64,000 nucleotides of DNA from Micromonospora sp. CP22. Its GTDB lineage: Bacteria > Actinomycetota > Actinomycetes > Mycobacteriales > Micromonosporaceae. The DNA lies in NCBI RefSeq assembly GCF_009712475.1, contig NZ_VCJO01000007.1, positions 218,792 through 282,791 of the forward strand, in the 5' to 3' direction. A program made the translations under genes and the position numbers. Below are positions 20,367-29,308 of the stretch, piece by piece. Numbering within the stretch: position 1 is the first letter of the stretch; each line of letters starts with the position of its first letter. The notes beneath the pieces were generated by a model. That model ran no database searches. It saw only the letters and a program-made list of their open reading frames with translations, and was not told the origin of the DNA.

Positions 20367-22070
20367 TCAGCTTGGAGAAGGCTGAGAGGCAGAGTGGACG
20401 ATCGGCAGGACCACTGCGGACGGATGATCAGGGTCGTGCATGATCTCCCGAAATCCACCACGGAGCGTGATGGCCTCGCCGAGTGGTTCGCCGGTGCCGG
20501 GGTTGCGTGCGTAGCGCGGGTGAGCGCCGCCGGAGATCTGCAACCGCAGGCGGTGGCCGGGGGCGAACCGGTGGGCGGTGGGCCACATCTCGACCGGCAC
20601 CGCGACGGTGCCGGCACGGTCGGCGGGGAACCGCTGCGGGTCGATCCGGACCAGCCCGTCGCAGACGTTCCACGATCGGCCCCGCTCGTCCACGTCGCAC
20701 AGTCGCACGAAGACGTCCAGGTACGTCAGCTCACTGCGCAGGTGGACCTCGGCGCGCACCGGCCCGACCGCCTCGACGGCGTCGGTCAACGGCTCGCTGG
20801 TCCAGGTCAACACGTCCGGCCGGGCCTCGACCGGGCGGTTGTCGAACGGTCCGGCCCGCTGGGCCACCAGCAGTGGACCGCCGAGTGAGGGCGTCGGGTC
20901 GGCCGGGTCGTACCAGAATCCGTCCGGCGGCGACGGCACCGGCTCCGAGGTGCTCAGGGTGGCCCCCGGATGCAGGTACCACCGGACGGCGTCGGCGGGT
21001 GGCGGCCAGTCCGGCAGGTCACGCCATCCGCCACCGGCCCCACCGACGTGCACCCGCACGGGGGCCTCGCCCTGCGCGCCGGACGCCTCCGGGGCAGCCG
21101 CCACCCGCTCGGCGTCCGCCGGGTCGTCCCGGAGATGCGTGCCGAGCCAGCTCAGGCCCTCGCGCAGCGCGGCCACGAACAGCCCGGGACTGCCGTGCGT
21201 CCACGGCCCGATCACCAGGCGCGGACGCGCCCCGGTGGCCCGCAGCGCCTGGTAGTCGCGCAGTTGGGCGGGCAGGAAGATGTCGTGCCAACCACTGACC
21301 ATCGCCACCGGGGCCTGCACCAGGTGCAGCCGGTCGTCGAAGACCCGACTGCGCCAGTAGTCGGCCTGCGGGGTGTGGTGCCGCAGCCACTCCTGGAAGA
21401 ACGGCACGGTGACCCCGGTGGCGACCCGGTCGGCCTCGACCAGCGGAAGGTGGGACAGGGCGGCGGTGAGCCTCGGCTGGCCGCGCTTGAGTTCCCACTG
21501 GCGGGCCAGCCACGGCACGGTCTGCGCCTGCAACAGCTCGGCCCAGGTCAGCACCGTGTCCAGGGCGAACGACTCCCCCGCGTACGTGGAGTCACGGGTG
21601 GTCGAGGCGGTGGCGACCGCGACCATCGCCCGCAGCTGCGGGCCCGCGTCCGCCGCGAGCGCCCACTGCACGAATCCCTGGTAGCTGGCGCCGAACATGC
21701 CGAACACACCGGTCCACCACGGCTGCCGACGCAGCCAGTCGAGCGTGTCCAGCCCGTCGTCGCGTTCGTGCACGAACGGCTCGAACCGGCCGGCCGAGCC
21801 GCCGGTGCCCCGGCAGGACTGGATGACCATGTGAAAGCCCTGCTCGGCGGCGACCCGGCCGAGCAGCCGCATCGGCCCGGACCGGCCGTACGGGGTGCGG
21901 ATCAGCACGGTCGGCGCGGCGGGCAGGTCGGGCGCGTAGTGGTCGGTGCGCAGGATCACCCCGTCGCGTACCCGCAGCGCGATCTCCCGGTTGACGGTGA
22001 CCCGTCGGGTCCGGGGCGGGGGCAGGCGCAGCGCGGCGGCGGCCGCCGCGGCCACCAGGCGATCAAGCAC
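20367..22070 (-). CDS. CocE/NonD-family serine hydrolase
   Basis: A 567-residue alpha/beta-hydrolase of the X-Pro dipeptidyl-peptidase (S15)/cocaine-esterase type. The nucleophile is Ser129 in GASYQG; an early VRDGVILRTDHY motif, SGWHDIFL and GPWTHGSPG supply the expected acid and histidine regions. A jelly-roll-like C-terminal half follows (LTYLDVFVRLCDVDERG, RLQISGGAHPRYARNPGTG). No export signal is obvious. GTG 22070 follows the marR stop by three bases, so the two form an operon. Substrate is unknown; acyl esters or amides are typical. Confidence 0.9.
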   Translation of the reverse strand: MLDRLVAAAAAAALRLPPPRTRRVTVNREIALRVRDGVILRTDHYAPDLPAAPTVLIRTPYGRSGPMRLLGRVAAEQGFHMVIQSCRGTGGSAGRFEPFVHERDDGLDTLDWLRRQPWWTGVFGMFGASYQGFVQWALAADAGPQLRAMVAVATASTTRDSTYAGESFALDTVLTWAELLQAQTVPWLARQWELKRGQPRLTAALSHLPLVEADRVATGVTVPFFQEWLRHHTPQADYWRSRVFDDRLHLVQAPVAMVSGWHDIFLPAQLRDYQALRATGARPRLVIGPWTHGSPGLFVAALREGLSWLGTHLRDDPADAERVAAAPEASGAQGEAPVRVHVGGAGGGWRDLPDWPPPADAVRWYLHPGATLSTSEPVPSPPDGFWYDPADPTPSLGGPLLVAQRAGPFDNRPVEARPDVLTWTSEPLTDAVEAVGPVRAEVHLRSELTYLDVFVRLCDVDERGRSWNVCDGLVRIDPQRFPADRAGTVAVPVEMWPTAHRFAPGHRLRLQISGGAHPRYARNPGTGEPLGEAITLRGGFREIMHDPDHPSAVVLPIVHSASQPSPS

Positions 22071-22073
22071 CGT

Positions 22074-22601
22074 TCACTCCGCCCGCCGTCGGTGCGGCTC
22101 GCGGGTGGCCCGAACCTCGTCCCGGTGCTCCCGCATCGAGGCGCCCATCGCCGTGATGAACCGGTAGACCACCTCCAGCTCGTCGTCGCGGAAGTCGGCC
22201 ATCACCCGGTCGGTCCGCTCACCCAGCGGCCGGAAGAAGCTTATGGCCAGCTCAGCGCCCTGCTGGGCGTAGTGCAGCAGCACCTTGCGCCGGTCTGTGG
22301 TGTCCCGGTCCCGGCGCAGGTGCCCGGCGCGTTCGAGCCGGTCGATCAGGGCGGTGACCGAGCCGGAGGAGAGACCGAGGTGCTCGCCGAGCCGGCCCGG
22401 CGTGATCGGGTCGCCCAGCAACTCGGCGTCCATCACAGCTATCAACGCCTGCAGGTCGGTGGCGTTGAGGCCGTGCCGGCTGGCGAAGGCGTGCCCGACG
22501 TGCTGGGCGTCCACGCCGTACCGCCGCAGCTCGGCCATGATCTCGGCGATCAACACTTCCCGGCGCGTGTCGCGCCGACGGTACATCCCGTGAGCTGCCA
22601 C
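22074..22601 (-). CDS. MarR-family transcriptional regulator
   Basis: A winged-helix regulator of about 175 residues. The core is NATDLQALIAVMDAE, the recognition region is TPGRLGEHLGLSSGSVTALIDRLERAG, and the wing is HLRRDRDTTDRRKVLLH. The start is uncertain: GTG 22601 has GGGAGG 12 bases upstream, ATG 22586 is an alternative, and longer in-frame starts reach 22706. It leads an operon with the CocE hydrolase and is divergent from an MMPL exporter. Three related palindromes lie between, so it probably represses both directions and responds to a hydrophobic ligand. Confidence 0.9.
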   Translation of the reverse strand: MAAHGMYRRRDTRREVLIAEIMAELRRYGVDAQHVGHAFASRHGLNATDLQALIAVMDAELLGDPITPGRLGEHLGLSSGSVTALIDRLERAGHLRRDRDTTDRRKVLLHYAQQGAELAISFFRPLGERTDRVMADFRDDELEVVYRFITAMGASMREHRDEVRATREPHRRRAE

Positions 22602-22659
22602 GTCCCGTCGCTTCCTCCCGAGGTCCCGGGTTCGCAGCATAACCCGAATGAGACCCTTG

Positions 22660-22735
22660 TCTCGACAGACAATATTCTCGACAGTCGAGCTGTTGCAGCA
22701 TATCACTTGATGGGTAAGAATCTTGACTGTCTAGA
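22660..22735. promoter_or_regulatory. Three copies of a TCTNGACNGTCNAGA-like operator
   Basis: Sites at 22660-22674 (TCTCGACAGACAATA), 22676-22690 (TCTCGACAGTCGAGC) and 22721-22735 (TCTTGACTGTCTAGA) share one odd-length dyad. The middle copy contains the perfect palindrome CTCGAC-A-GTCGAG, and the first also forms TTGTC-TCGACA-GACAA. The first two centres are 16 bp apart. They fill the marR/MMPL divergent promoter region, so MarR binding is the simplest reading. Confidence 0.65.
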
Positions 22736-22756
22736 TGATTTCGCCTGGGGGTCTTG

Positions 22757-24835
22757 ATGTCCGTGTTCACCCGCGTGGCGGGCGGTCGCCTGAACGCCTG
22801 GCTCACCATACTCGCGGCGATCGCCGTGAGCGCGGTCGTGTTCTGGCTACCCGTTCCCGACAACCCGGACCCCGTCTCCGCCACCGGTCTGTCCGACCGC
22901 TGGCAGTCGACCCAGGTCGAGCTGCTCCAGGACGAACTGCCAGCCAGCGACGTCCAGCCGGCCATCGTGGTGGTCACCCGCGACGACGGCGCGCCACTGA
23001 CCGACGGCGACCGCACCGCCATCACCACCGGCACCCAGAGCCTCACCGACTACGCCGTCGGCGGTCAGGTCGCGCCACCGCAGCTGTCCCCCGACGGCAC
23101 CGTGGCCCTGGTCGTCGTGCCGCTGGACACCAAGGGCGGCCAGGAGGCGGTCACCACCACCATCACCGACGTACGCGAGGCGCTGACCGCCCTACCGGCG
23201 GAGTTGACCGTCGAGGTGACCGGCGCGCCGGCCTTCACCGCCGACCTCACCAAGGTCTTCGAGGGCGCTGACGTCACCCTGCTCGCCTTCACCGCCGCGG
23301 TCGTCGCACTGCTGCTGCTCGTGACCTACCGCAGCCCGCTGCTGTGGATGGTGCCCCTGGCCGTCGTGGCCACCACCGAACAGGTCGCCCTACGGGCCCT
23401 CGAAGCGGTCATCCCCGCCGTCGGCATCTACTACGCCGGTGGTGCCGTCAGCGGCATCGCCAGCGTCCTCGTCTTCGGCGCCGCCACCAACTACGCCCTG
23501 CTGCTGATCGCCCGTTACCGGGAGGAACTGCGCCGCGAGGAGGACCGGTTCGCCGCCATGCGCGCCGCGCTGCGCCGCACCGCCGAACCGATCCTCGCCA
23601 GCGGCACCACCGTCATGCTCGGCGTGCTCACCCTGCTGCTCAGCGAGCGGGAACTCAACCGGGCTCTCGCCGTGGCCTGCGCCATCGGCATCCTCCTCGC
23701 GATGGCCTCGGCACTGCTCGTCCTACCCGCCGCGCTGGTGCTGCTCGGACGCGGCCTGTTCTGGCCGTTCGTACCGCACGTCGGCAGCAAGGGCCGGGAA
23801 GGCCGGATCTGGGGACGGCTCGGCTCCGCCGTGATCCGCCGCCCGGTGCCGGTCGCGGCCCTGGCCACCCTGCTGCTGGTCGCGCTCGCCCTGGGCGGCC
23901 TCGGCCTGCGGACCGGGCTGTCGGAGAGCGAGCAGTTCCGGGTACAGCCGGAGGCAGTCGCCGGGGCCGAGACCCTCGCCCGCGCCTTCCCCGCCGGCAC
24001 CACCCAACCGGTCGCGGTGATGACCCGACCCGACGCCGTGGAAGCGGTCACCGCCGCCGCCACCGAGGTGCCCGGGGTCGCCTCCGCCCGCCCCGGCCCC
24101 GCCGGTCCCACCGTCGCGCAGGTCGATGTCGTGTTCGACGCCGAGCCCGGCACCACCGCGTCCGGTCGGACGTTGGAGGCCCTACGGGACGCGGTCGCGG
24201 CCGTACCCGACTCCGCGCCACCGGCCCCGGCAGGCGGCGAGGCCCCGACCGGCGCCGTCGTCGGCGGCCCCACCGCCGGCACGTACGACGCCGCGGCGGC
24301 CGACGCCAAGGACCTACGCCTCATCCTGCCGCTGATCCTGCTGCTGGTCGGCGCGGTCCTGGTCCTGCTGCTGCGCGGCCTGCTCGCCCCGGTGCTGCTG
24401 GTGGTCACCGTGGTCGCGTCGTACTTCGCCAGCCTCGGCGCCGCCTGGCTGCTCTTCGACTACGTGCTGGACTTCCCCGCACTGGACACCACCGTCCCGC
24501 TGCTCGCCTTCGTGTTCCTGGTGGCGCTCGGCGTGGACTACAACATCTTCCTGGTCACCCGGGCCAGGGAGGACGCCCGCACCGCCAGCACCCGCCAGGG
24601 CATGCTCTCCGCCCTACGGGTCACCGGCGGCGTCATCACCAGTGCCGGCATCCTGCTGGCCGCCGTCTTCGCCGTCCTCGGCGTACTGCCGCTGATCACC
24701 CTCACCCAGATCGGGATCATCGTCTGCATCGGCGTGCTGCTGGACACCCTGCTGGTCCGCACGGTCGTCGTTCCCGCCCTGGCGTTCCTGCTCGGCGAAC
24801 GCTTCTGGTGGCCCGCCCGGGTCACCGCCGACTAG
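22757..24835 (+). CDS. MMPL-family RND transporter
   Basis: A 692-residue membrane protein with the MMPL layout. There is one N-terminal membrane helix, a periplasmic domain, a block of about five helices (from VTLLAFTAAVVALLLLVTY), a cytoplasmic loop, a sixth-helix start, a second periplasmic domain, and a final block beginning LRLILPLILLLVGAVLVLLL. GVDYNIFLVTRARED in the last block carries the conserved Asp-Tyr pair used in proton coupling. MMPL proteins export lipids, siderophores or toxic compounds. ATG 22757 follows GGGGG by five bases. It is divergent from marR and probably derepressed by its ligand. Confidence 0.93.
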   Translation: MSVFTRVAGGRLNAWLTILAAIAVSAVVFWLPVPDNPDPVSATGLSDRWQSTQVELLQDELPASDVQPAIVVVTRDDGAPLTDGDRTAITTGTQSLTDYAVGGQVAPPQLSPDGTVALVVVPLDTKGGQEAVTTTITDVREALTALPAELTVEVTGAPAFTADLTKVFEGADVTLLAFTAAVVALLLLVTYRSPLLWMVPLAVVATTEQVALRALEAVIPAVGIYYAGGAVSGIASVLVFGAATNYALLLIARYREELRREEDRFAAMRAALRRTAEPILASGTTVMLGVLTLLLSERELNRALAVACAIGILLAMASALLVLPAALVLLGRGLFWPFVPHVGSKGREGRIWGRLGSAVIRRPVPVAALATLLLVALALGGLGLRTGLSESEQFRVQPEAVAGAETLARAFPAGTTQPVAVMTRPDAVEAVTAAATEVPGVASARPGPAGPTVAQVDVVFDAEPGTTASGRTLEALRDAVAAVPDSAPPAPAGGEAPTGAVVGGPTAGTYDAAAADAKDLRLILPLILLLVGAVLVLLLRGLLAPVLLVVTVVASYFASLGAAWLLFDYVLDFPALDTTVPLLAFVFLVALGVDYNIFLVTRAREDARTASTRQGMLSALRVTGGVITSAGILLAAVFAVLGVLPLITLTQIGIIVCIGVLLDTLLVRTVVVPALAFLLGERFWWPARVTAD

Positions 24836-24844
24836 CGCAGCGTT

Positions 24845-24880
24845 CGACGACCCCCGGCCCGCGCGGGCCGGGGGTCGTCG
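24845..24880. terminator. 36-bp perfect palindrome after the MMPL gene
   Basis: CGACGACCCCCGGCCCGC is followed immediately by its exact reverse complement, giving an 18-base stem minus loop bases. It starts nine bases after the MMPL stop and is followed by GGGTTTC. Strong intrinsic terminator candidate. Confidence 0.82.
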
Positions 24881-24890
24881 GGTTTCAGCC

Positions 24891-24969
24891 AGGGCCTGTG
24901 TCAAAGTCCTCGGTCGAGCCGAGGCGGAGCCAGCCGGCGGCCGGCAAGGCGGAGATCGGCACAGGCCCT
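24891..24969. repeat. 79-bp inverted-repeat-bounded element (MITE-like)
   Basis: Perfect 10-base terminal inverted repeats, AGGGCCTGTG and CACAGGCCCT, bound a 59-bp interior. The interior holds CCTCGG-TCGAG-CCGAGG and GCCGGCGGCCGGC, so it can fold into sub-hairpins. The right end runs into the stop codon of the transglycosylase: the TAG at 24970-24968 takes two of its bases from the element. It has no coding capacity. It could be a non-autonomous IS remnant or a structured REP element. Confidence 0.5.
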
Positions 24970-25870
24970 AAAACCCCAGGCAGACGCACTCTGTCATCAA
25001 CGCGCGGACGTTGCGCACGTAGCTCGGGTTCGGGACGGTCAACGGCTGTCCCTCCCTGGCCACGGCGCCGTGGCCGTAGTTGTACGCGGCGATGACCGCG
25101 TTCAACAGGCACGAGTTCAGCTCGGAGGTGCACAGGTCGGCGTCGAGCCGATAGTCGGCGTCGAAGTACATGTCGCCGATGTACTTCGTCAACCAGGCCA
25201 GGTACGTCCCGCCGAGGTAGGCGTTGTCCCGGTAGTCCCGCACGTCGTAGCTCTGCCCGAAGCGCTGGTTCATCCAGGTCGCGGTGTCCGGCATCACCTG
25301 CATCAGGCCGATGCCACCGTCGCAGGCCACGATGTTGGACTGCCAACCGCTCTCCTGCCACGCCGTCGCCATGATCAGATCCGACGGGATGCGGATGTCC
25401 GGTGCCGACGTCGGCCAGTACGTCCGCCCGGCCGCCTCGGTCAGCGCCGCCTTCGCCTGGGCACGGCTGGCCTGATCGCCCTCGTAGCTGGGCTCGCAAC
25501 CGGTGGGCGCCGGCTTCGGCGGGGCGGGCGGGACCTTCGTCTCCGTCGGCGGCTTCGGCACCGCCCGGGGAGCGGTGGCCTTGGCCCGTTTGGGCTTCGG
25601 GCTCCGTGTCGTCGGCGACGGCGACGGCGAACGGCTGGCACTGGCGGAGGGCTTCGGCGCGGCCCCCATCGCCTCCACCGCCGACGGCGTCGGCGACGCC
25701 TCCTCCGGCACCGCCCCATCGGGTTCGGTCGACTCGCCCGACACCTGCTCCGGCAGGGCGACCGGGGCCGGCACCTCCGCAGGAGTGTCCACCGTGGCAC
25801 ATCCACCACCGGTCAGCAGCAGCGTCGCGGCGACCACCGCGACACCCCACCGTGTGACGCGGCGACCCAT
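24968..25870 (-). CDS. Exported lytic transglycosylase (SLT domain)
   Basis: A 300-residue exported protein. A signal peptide (VAVVAATLLLTGGGC, residues 10-24) ends in an imperfect lipobox with Cys24, then a long Pro/Ala/Ser/Lys linker to about residue 130. The C-terminal SLT-like domain has the catalytic Glu in ATAWQESGWQSN, then GGIGLMQVMPDTATWM, YLGGTYLAW and AIAAYNYGHGAV-type segments. It would cleave peptidoglycan glycan strands outside the membrane. ATG 25870 has GGAGGGAG upstream. Its stop codon is partly supplied by the adjacent 79-bp element, so the original C-terminus may have been altered. Confidence 0.9.
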   Translation of the reverse strand: MGRRVTRWGVAVVAATLLLTGGGCATVDTPAEVPAPVALPEQVSGESTEPDGAVPEEASPTPSAVEAMGAAPKPSASASRSPSPSPTTRSPKPKRAKATAPRAVPKPPTETKVPPAPPKPAPTGCEPSYEGDQASRAQAKAALTEAAGRTYWPTSAPDIRIPSDLIMATAWQESGWQSNIVACDGGIGLMQVMPDTATWMNQRFGQSYDVRDYRDNAYLGGTYLAWLTKYIGDMYFDADYRLDADLCTSELNSCLLNAVIAAYNYGHGAVAREGQPLTVPNPSYVRNVRALMTECVCLGF

Positions 25871-25956
25871 GTCGACTCCCTCCAGCCTGACCAACCCCGC
25901 CGCACACTAACAGTCACCCGCCGTCGCTTGTGGCCCCGCGACCGCGCCACCGGCCG

Positions 25957-27309
25957 CTACCGGGCTGCGGATCCCCCACCGGCCACCGCGCGGTCCCGGG
26001 TCGCCCAGGCGACCATGAACACCGCCGTCCAGGCGGCACCGAGCAGCACCGCGCCCACGGTGCCACTGGCCGTGCTCAGCCCCAGATACAGCCTGGCCCC
26101 ACCGATGGTGACCACGCCCGCCGTCGCCACAGTCCACGCGGCCACCGCCACCGGCCAGCGGGCACCCCGGGACAACAGCCACGCCAACGTGCACAGGCTC
26201 GCCGTCACCACCACGTTCTGGGTGGAGAACAGCACCACCCGCCCGCCGTCGGCCAGGTCCGCCACCGCCGCCAACACCACCAGCGGCACGAACGCACCGA
26301 CCGTGCCCACCACGCTGAGCAGGTCCGCCCGCCACGGCCGGTGCCGCCAGGCCTGCACCAGCGCCACCACCGCCACCATCACGATCAGCGACGAGCCACG
26401 CAGCACCGACACCGCCGCCTGGGTCGCCTCCACCACGTCGGGCGTGCGACGGGCCGCGAACCAGTTCGCGATCACCCCGTCGACCAGGGCCAATCCGCTG
26501 TGCCGGACCACCGCCCGCAGGGTCCAGGCGATCACCAGCGCCACCGCGAACAGCAGCACCACCCCGGCCGCCAGGTTCGCCAGCAACGCCCACGCCGGTC
26601 CGAGACGCAGACTCAACAGGAAGAAGAGCAGCCCGTAGCGGGCCGACAACCACCGCATCGGCGGCAACCGGGCCGCCCGGGTCAGCAGCGCCCGCGCCGG
26701 ATCGGGGTTGCGGCCCAGCCACCGCCCGGCCAACACCACCGCGACCAGCGCGGCCAGCAACACCAGCACCGCGCCGGTGGCCTGGCCGAGCAGCCGGGAG
26801 ACCGTCTCGTAGGACTCCCCCGCCAGATGCCCGACCAGCACCGAGGCCCCCACCCAGGTGGTCACCCCGACCAGGTTCCACGGCGCGAACCGGCGGTACC
26901 GCATCCCGGCCGCGCCGGCCAACCGGGGCACCAGGGTACGAGCGAACGCCACCCAGCGGGCGGTCAGCACACCCCGCCCACCCATCCGGTCGAGCATCGC
27001 GTCGGCGCGGGCCCACCGCTGCGGCCCCACCCACGCACCCCACCTGCCGGCCCGCAACCGGGGGCCGTAGCGCCGACCGGCGCGGAACGCCTGCGCGTCC
27101 CCCAGCGCGGCAGCAGCGATCATCACCAGCAACGCCGGACCGAGCCGCAACGTGCCGGTGTACGTGAGGAAGCCCACCAACAGCAGGGTCGCCTCGCCCG
27201 GCGCGACCAGACCGATGATCAGCCCGGTCTCGGCGGCCACGACCGACGCCGCGATCACGTAGATCAGCCACGGCGGCAGGCTCTGCATCGAGCTGAGCAG
27301 ATCGTGCAC
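25957..27309 (-). CDS. DedA-PAP2-like fusion membrane protein, PAP2 half degenerate
   Basis: A 450-residue membrane protein from GTG 27309. Residues 1-200 form a DedA/VTT domain (LIIGLVAPGEATLLLVGFLTY, GRRYGPRLR, FARTLVPRLAGAAGMRYRRF). Residues ~230-450 have the helix pattern of a PAP2 phosphatase. The PAP2 catalytic motifs are missing, however: the usual PSGH position reads FSTQN, and the usual SR-x5-H-x3-D position reads GARLYLGLSTASG, retaining Arg but not His or Asp. Fusions of these two domains are known in actinobacteria, where both act on lipid phosphates. Here the second domain is probably non-catalytic. Confidence 0.8.
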   Translation of the reverse strand: MHDLLSSMQSLPPWLIYVIAASVVAAETGLIIGLVAPGEATLLLVGFLTYTGTLRLGPALLVMIAAAALGDAQAFRAGRRYGPRLRAGRWGAWVGPQRWARADAMLDRMGGRGVLTARWVAFARTLVPRLAGAAGMRYRRFAPWNLVGVTTWVGASVLVGHLAGESYETVSRLLGQATGAVLVLLAALVAVVLAGRWLGRNPDPARALLTRAARLPPMRWLSARYGLLFFLLSLRLGPAWALLANLAAGVVLLFAVALVIAWTLRAVVRHSGLALVDGVIANWFAARRTPDVVEATQAAVSVLRGSSLIVMVAVVALVQAWRHRPWRADLLSVVGTVGAFVPLVVLAAVADLADGGRVVLFSTQNVVVTASLCTLAWLLSRGARWPVAVAAWTVATAGVVTIGGARLYLGLSTASGTVGAVLLGAAWTAVFMVAWATRDRAVAGGGSAAR

Positions 27310-27433
27310 GACGCCCCCGGATCACCTCGGCAGGACTGCCCTGCCAGTGTGACAGCGCCGTGCCGCGGGTAAGGGACCACCCGGGGTGACCCCGATTCCA
27401 CGGGGCAACCGAGTGGACGGGAGGATGGAGCCT

Positions 27434-29302
27434 ATGCAGCTTCGCACCGACCTCCGCAACGTCGCCATCATCGCTCACGTCGACCACGGCAAGACCACCC
27501 TGGTCGACGCCATGTTGCGGCAGGCCGGCGCCTATGGTGCCCGGGGCGAGGTGACCGAGCGGGTGATGGACTCGATGGACCTCGAACGGGAGAAGGGCAT
27601 CACCATCCTGGCCAAGAACACCGGCGTGCGCTACCTGCCGGTGGACGGCTCCGACCCGGTCACCATCAACATCATCGACACCCCCGGGCACGCCGACTTC
27701 GGCGGTGAGGTCGAACGCGGCCTGACCATGGTCGACGGGGTGGTGCTGCTGGTCGACGCGAGCGAAGGGCCACTGCCGCAGACCCGGTTCGTGCTCCGCA
27801 AGGCCCTCAAGGCCCGCATGCCGATCATCCTGGTGATCAACAAGGTGGACCGCCCCGACGCCCGGATCAAAGAGGTCGTCGACGACACCTACGAACTCTT
27901 CCTCGACCTCGACGCCGACGAGACGCAGATCGACTTCCCGATCGTCTACGCCTGCGCCCGCGACGGCATCGCCTCCCTCACCCAACCGGCCGACGGGGCG
28001 GTGCCGCAGGACAGCCACAGCCTGGAGCCGCTGTTCCGCACCCTGCTGGACACCATCCCGCCGCCCGCGTACGACGAGAACGCCCCGTTGCAGGCACACG
28101 TCACCAACCTCGACGCCTCCCCGTTCCTCGGCCGCCTCGCACTGTGCCGGGTGCGTCAGGGCACCATCGCCAAGGGGCAGACCGTGGCCTGGTGCCGCAC
28201 CGACGGCAACACCCAGCGGGTCCGCATCTCCGAGCTGCTGATGACCGAGGGCCTGGAGCGCAAACCGGCCACCAGCGCCGGGCCCGGCGACATCATCGCG
28301 GTCGCCGGCATCCCCGAGATCATGATCGGCGAGACCCTCGCCGACGCGGAGAACCCGATCCCGCTGCCGCTGATCACCGTCGACGAGCCGGCGATCTCCA
28401 TGACCATCGGCACCAACACCTCACCCCTGGTCGGCCGGGTCAAGGGCGCCAAGGTCACCGCCCGGATGGTCAAGGACCGCCTGGACAAGGAACTCATCGG
28501 CAACGTGTCCCTGCGGGTGCTGCCCACCGAGCGACCCGACGCCTGGGAGGTGCAGGGCCGGGGCGAACTGGCGCTGGCCATCCTGGTCGAACAGATGCGC
28601 CGCGAGTCGTTCGAGCTGACCGTCGGCAAGCCCCAGGTCGTCACCCGGGAGATCGACGGGCGGACCTGCGAGCCGGTGGAACGGCTCACCATCGACGCGC
28701 CGGACGAGTACCTCGGCGCGATCACCCAGCTGCTGGCCACCCGCAAGGGCCGGATGGAGCAGCTGGTCAACCACGGCACCGGGTGGATCCGGATGGAGTG
28801 GCTGGTACCCGCCCGGGGCCTGATCGGCTTCCGGACCGAGTTCCTCACCGAGACCCGGGGCACCGGCATCCTGCACCACGTCTTCGAGTCGTACGAGCCG
28901 TGGTTCGGCGAGCTGCGTACCCGCAACAACGGCTCCCTGGTCGCCGACCGCTCCGGCAACGTCACCGCTTTCGCGATGACCAACCTCCAGGAACGCGGCC
29001 AGCTCTTCGTCGAACCGGGCACCGAGGTGTACGAGGGCATGATCGTCGGAGAGAACTCCCGCTCCGACGACATGGACGTCAACATCACCAAGGAGAAGAA
29101 GCTCACCAACATGCGCTCGTCGACCGCCGACGAGACCGAGAAGCTGATTCCGCCGCGCAAGCTGTCCCTGGAGCAGGCCCTGGAGTTCTGCCGCGAGGAC
29201 GAATGCGTCGAGGTCACCCCCGCCGCCGTGCGCATCCGCAAGGTCGTGCTCGACCAGACCCAGCGGGCTCGCGCCGCCGCCCGCCGCAAGCACCCCGGCT
29301 GA
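27434..29302 (+). CDS. typA: Translational GTPase TypA/BipA
   Basis: A 622-residue ribosome-binding GTPase. G1 is AHVDHGKTT, switch I ends in [10 protein letters not shown]3 is [14 protein letters not shown], and G4 is NKVDRPDAR. The EF-G-like domains III and V and the BipA C-terminal domain follow ([51 protein letters not shown]). It assists 50S assembly and stress adaptation. ATG 27434 has GGGAGG nine bases upstream; ATG 27425 directly abuts that site. A serine hydrolase gene follows after six bases. Confidence 0.97.
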   Translation: MQLRTDLRNVAIIAHVDHGKTTLVDAMLRQAGAYGARGEVTERVMDSMDLEREKGITILAKNTGVRYLPVDGSDPVTINIIDTPGHADFGGEVERGLTMVDGVVLLVDASEGPLPQTRFVLRKALKARMPIILVINKVDRPDARIKEVVDDTYELFLDLDADETQIDFPIVYACARDGIASLTQPADGAVPQDSHSLEPLFRTLLDTIPPPAYDENAPLQAHVTNLDASPFLGRLALCRVRQGTIAKGQTVAWCRTDGNTQRVRISELLMTEGLERKPATSAGPGDIIAVAGIPEIMIGETLADAENPIPLPLITVDEPAISMTIGTNTSPLVGRVKGAKVTARMVKDRLDKELIGNVSLRVLPTERPDAWEVQGRGELALAILVEQMRRESFELTVGKPQVVTREIDGRTCEPVERLTIDAPDEYLGAITQLLATRKGRMEQLVNHGTGWIRMEWLVPARGLIGFRTEFLTETRGTGILHHVFESYEPWFGELRTRNNGSLVADRSGNVTAFAMTNLQERGQLFVEPGTEVYEGMIVGENSRSDDMDVNITKEKKLTNMRSSTADETEKLIPPRKLSLEQALEFCREDECVEVTPAAVRIRKVVLDQTQRARAAARRKHPG

Positions 29303-29308
29303 CCGCCG

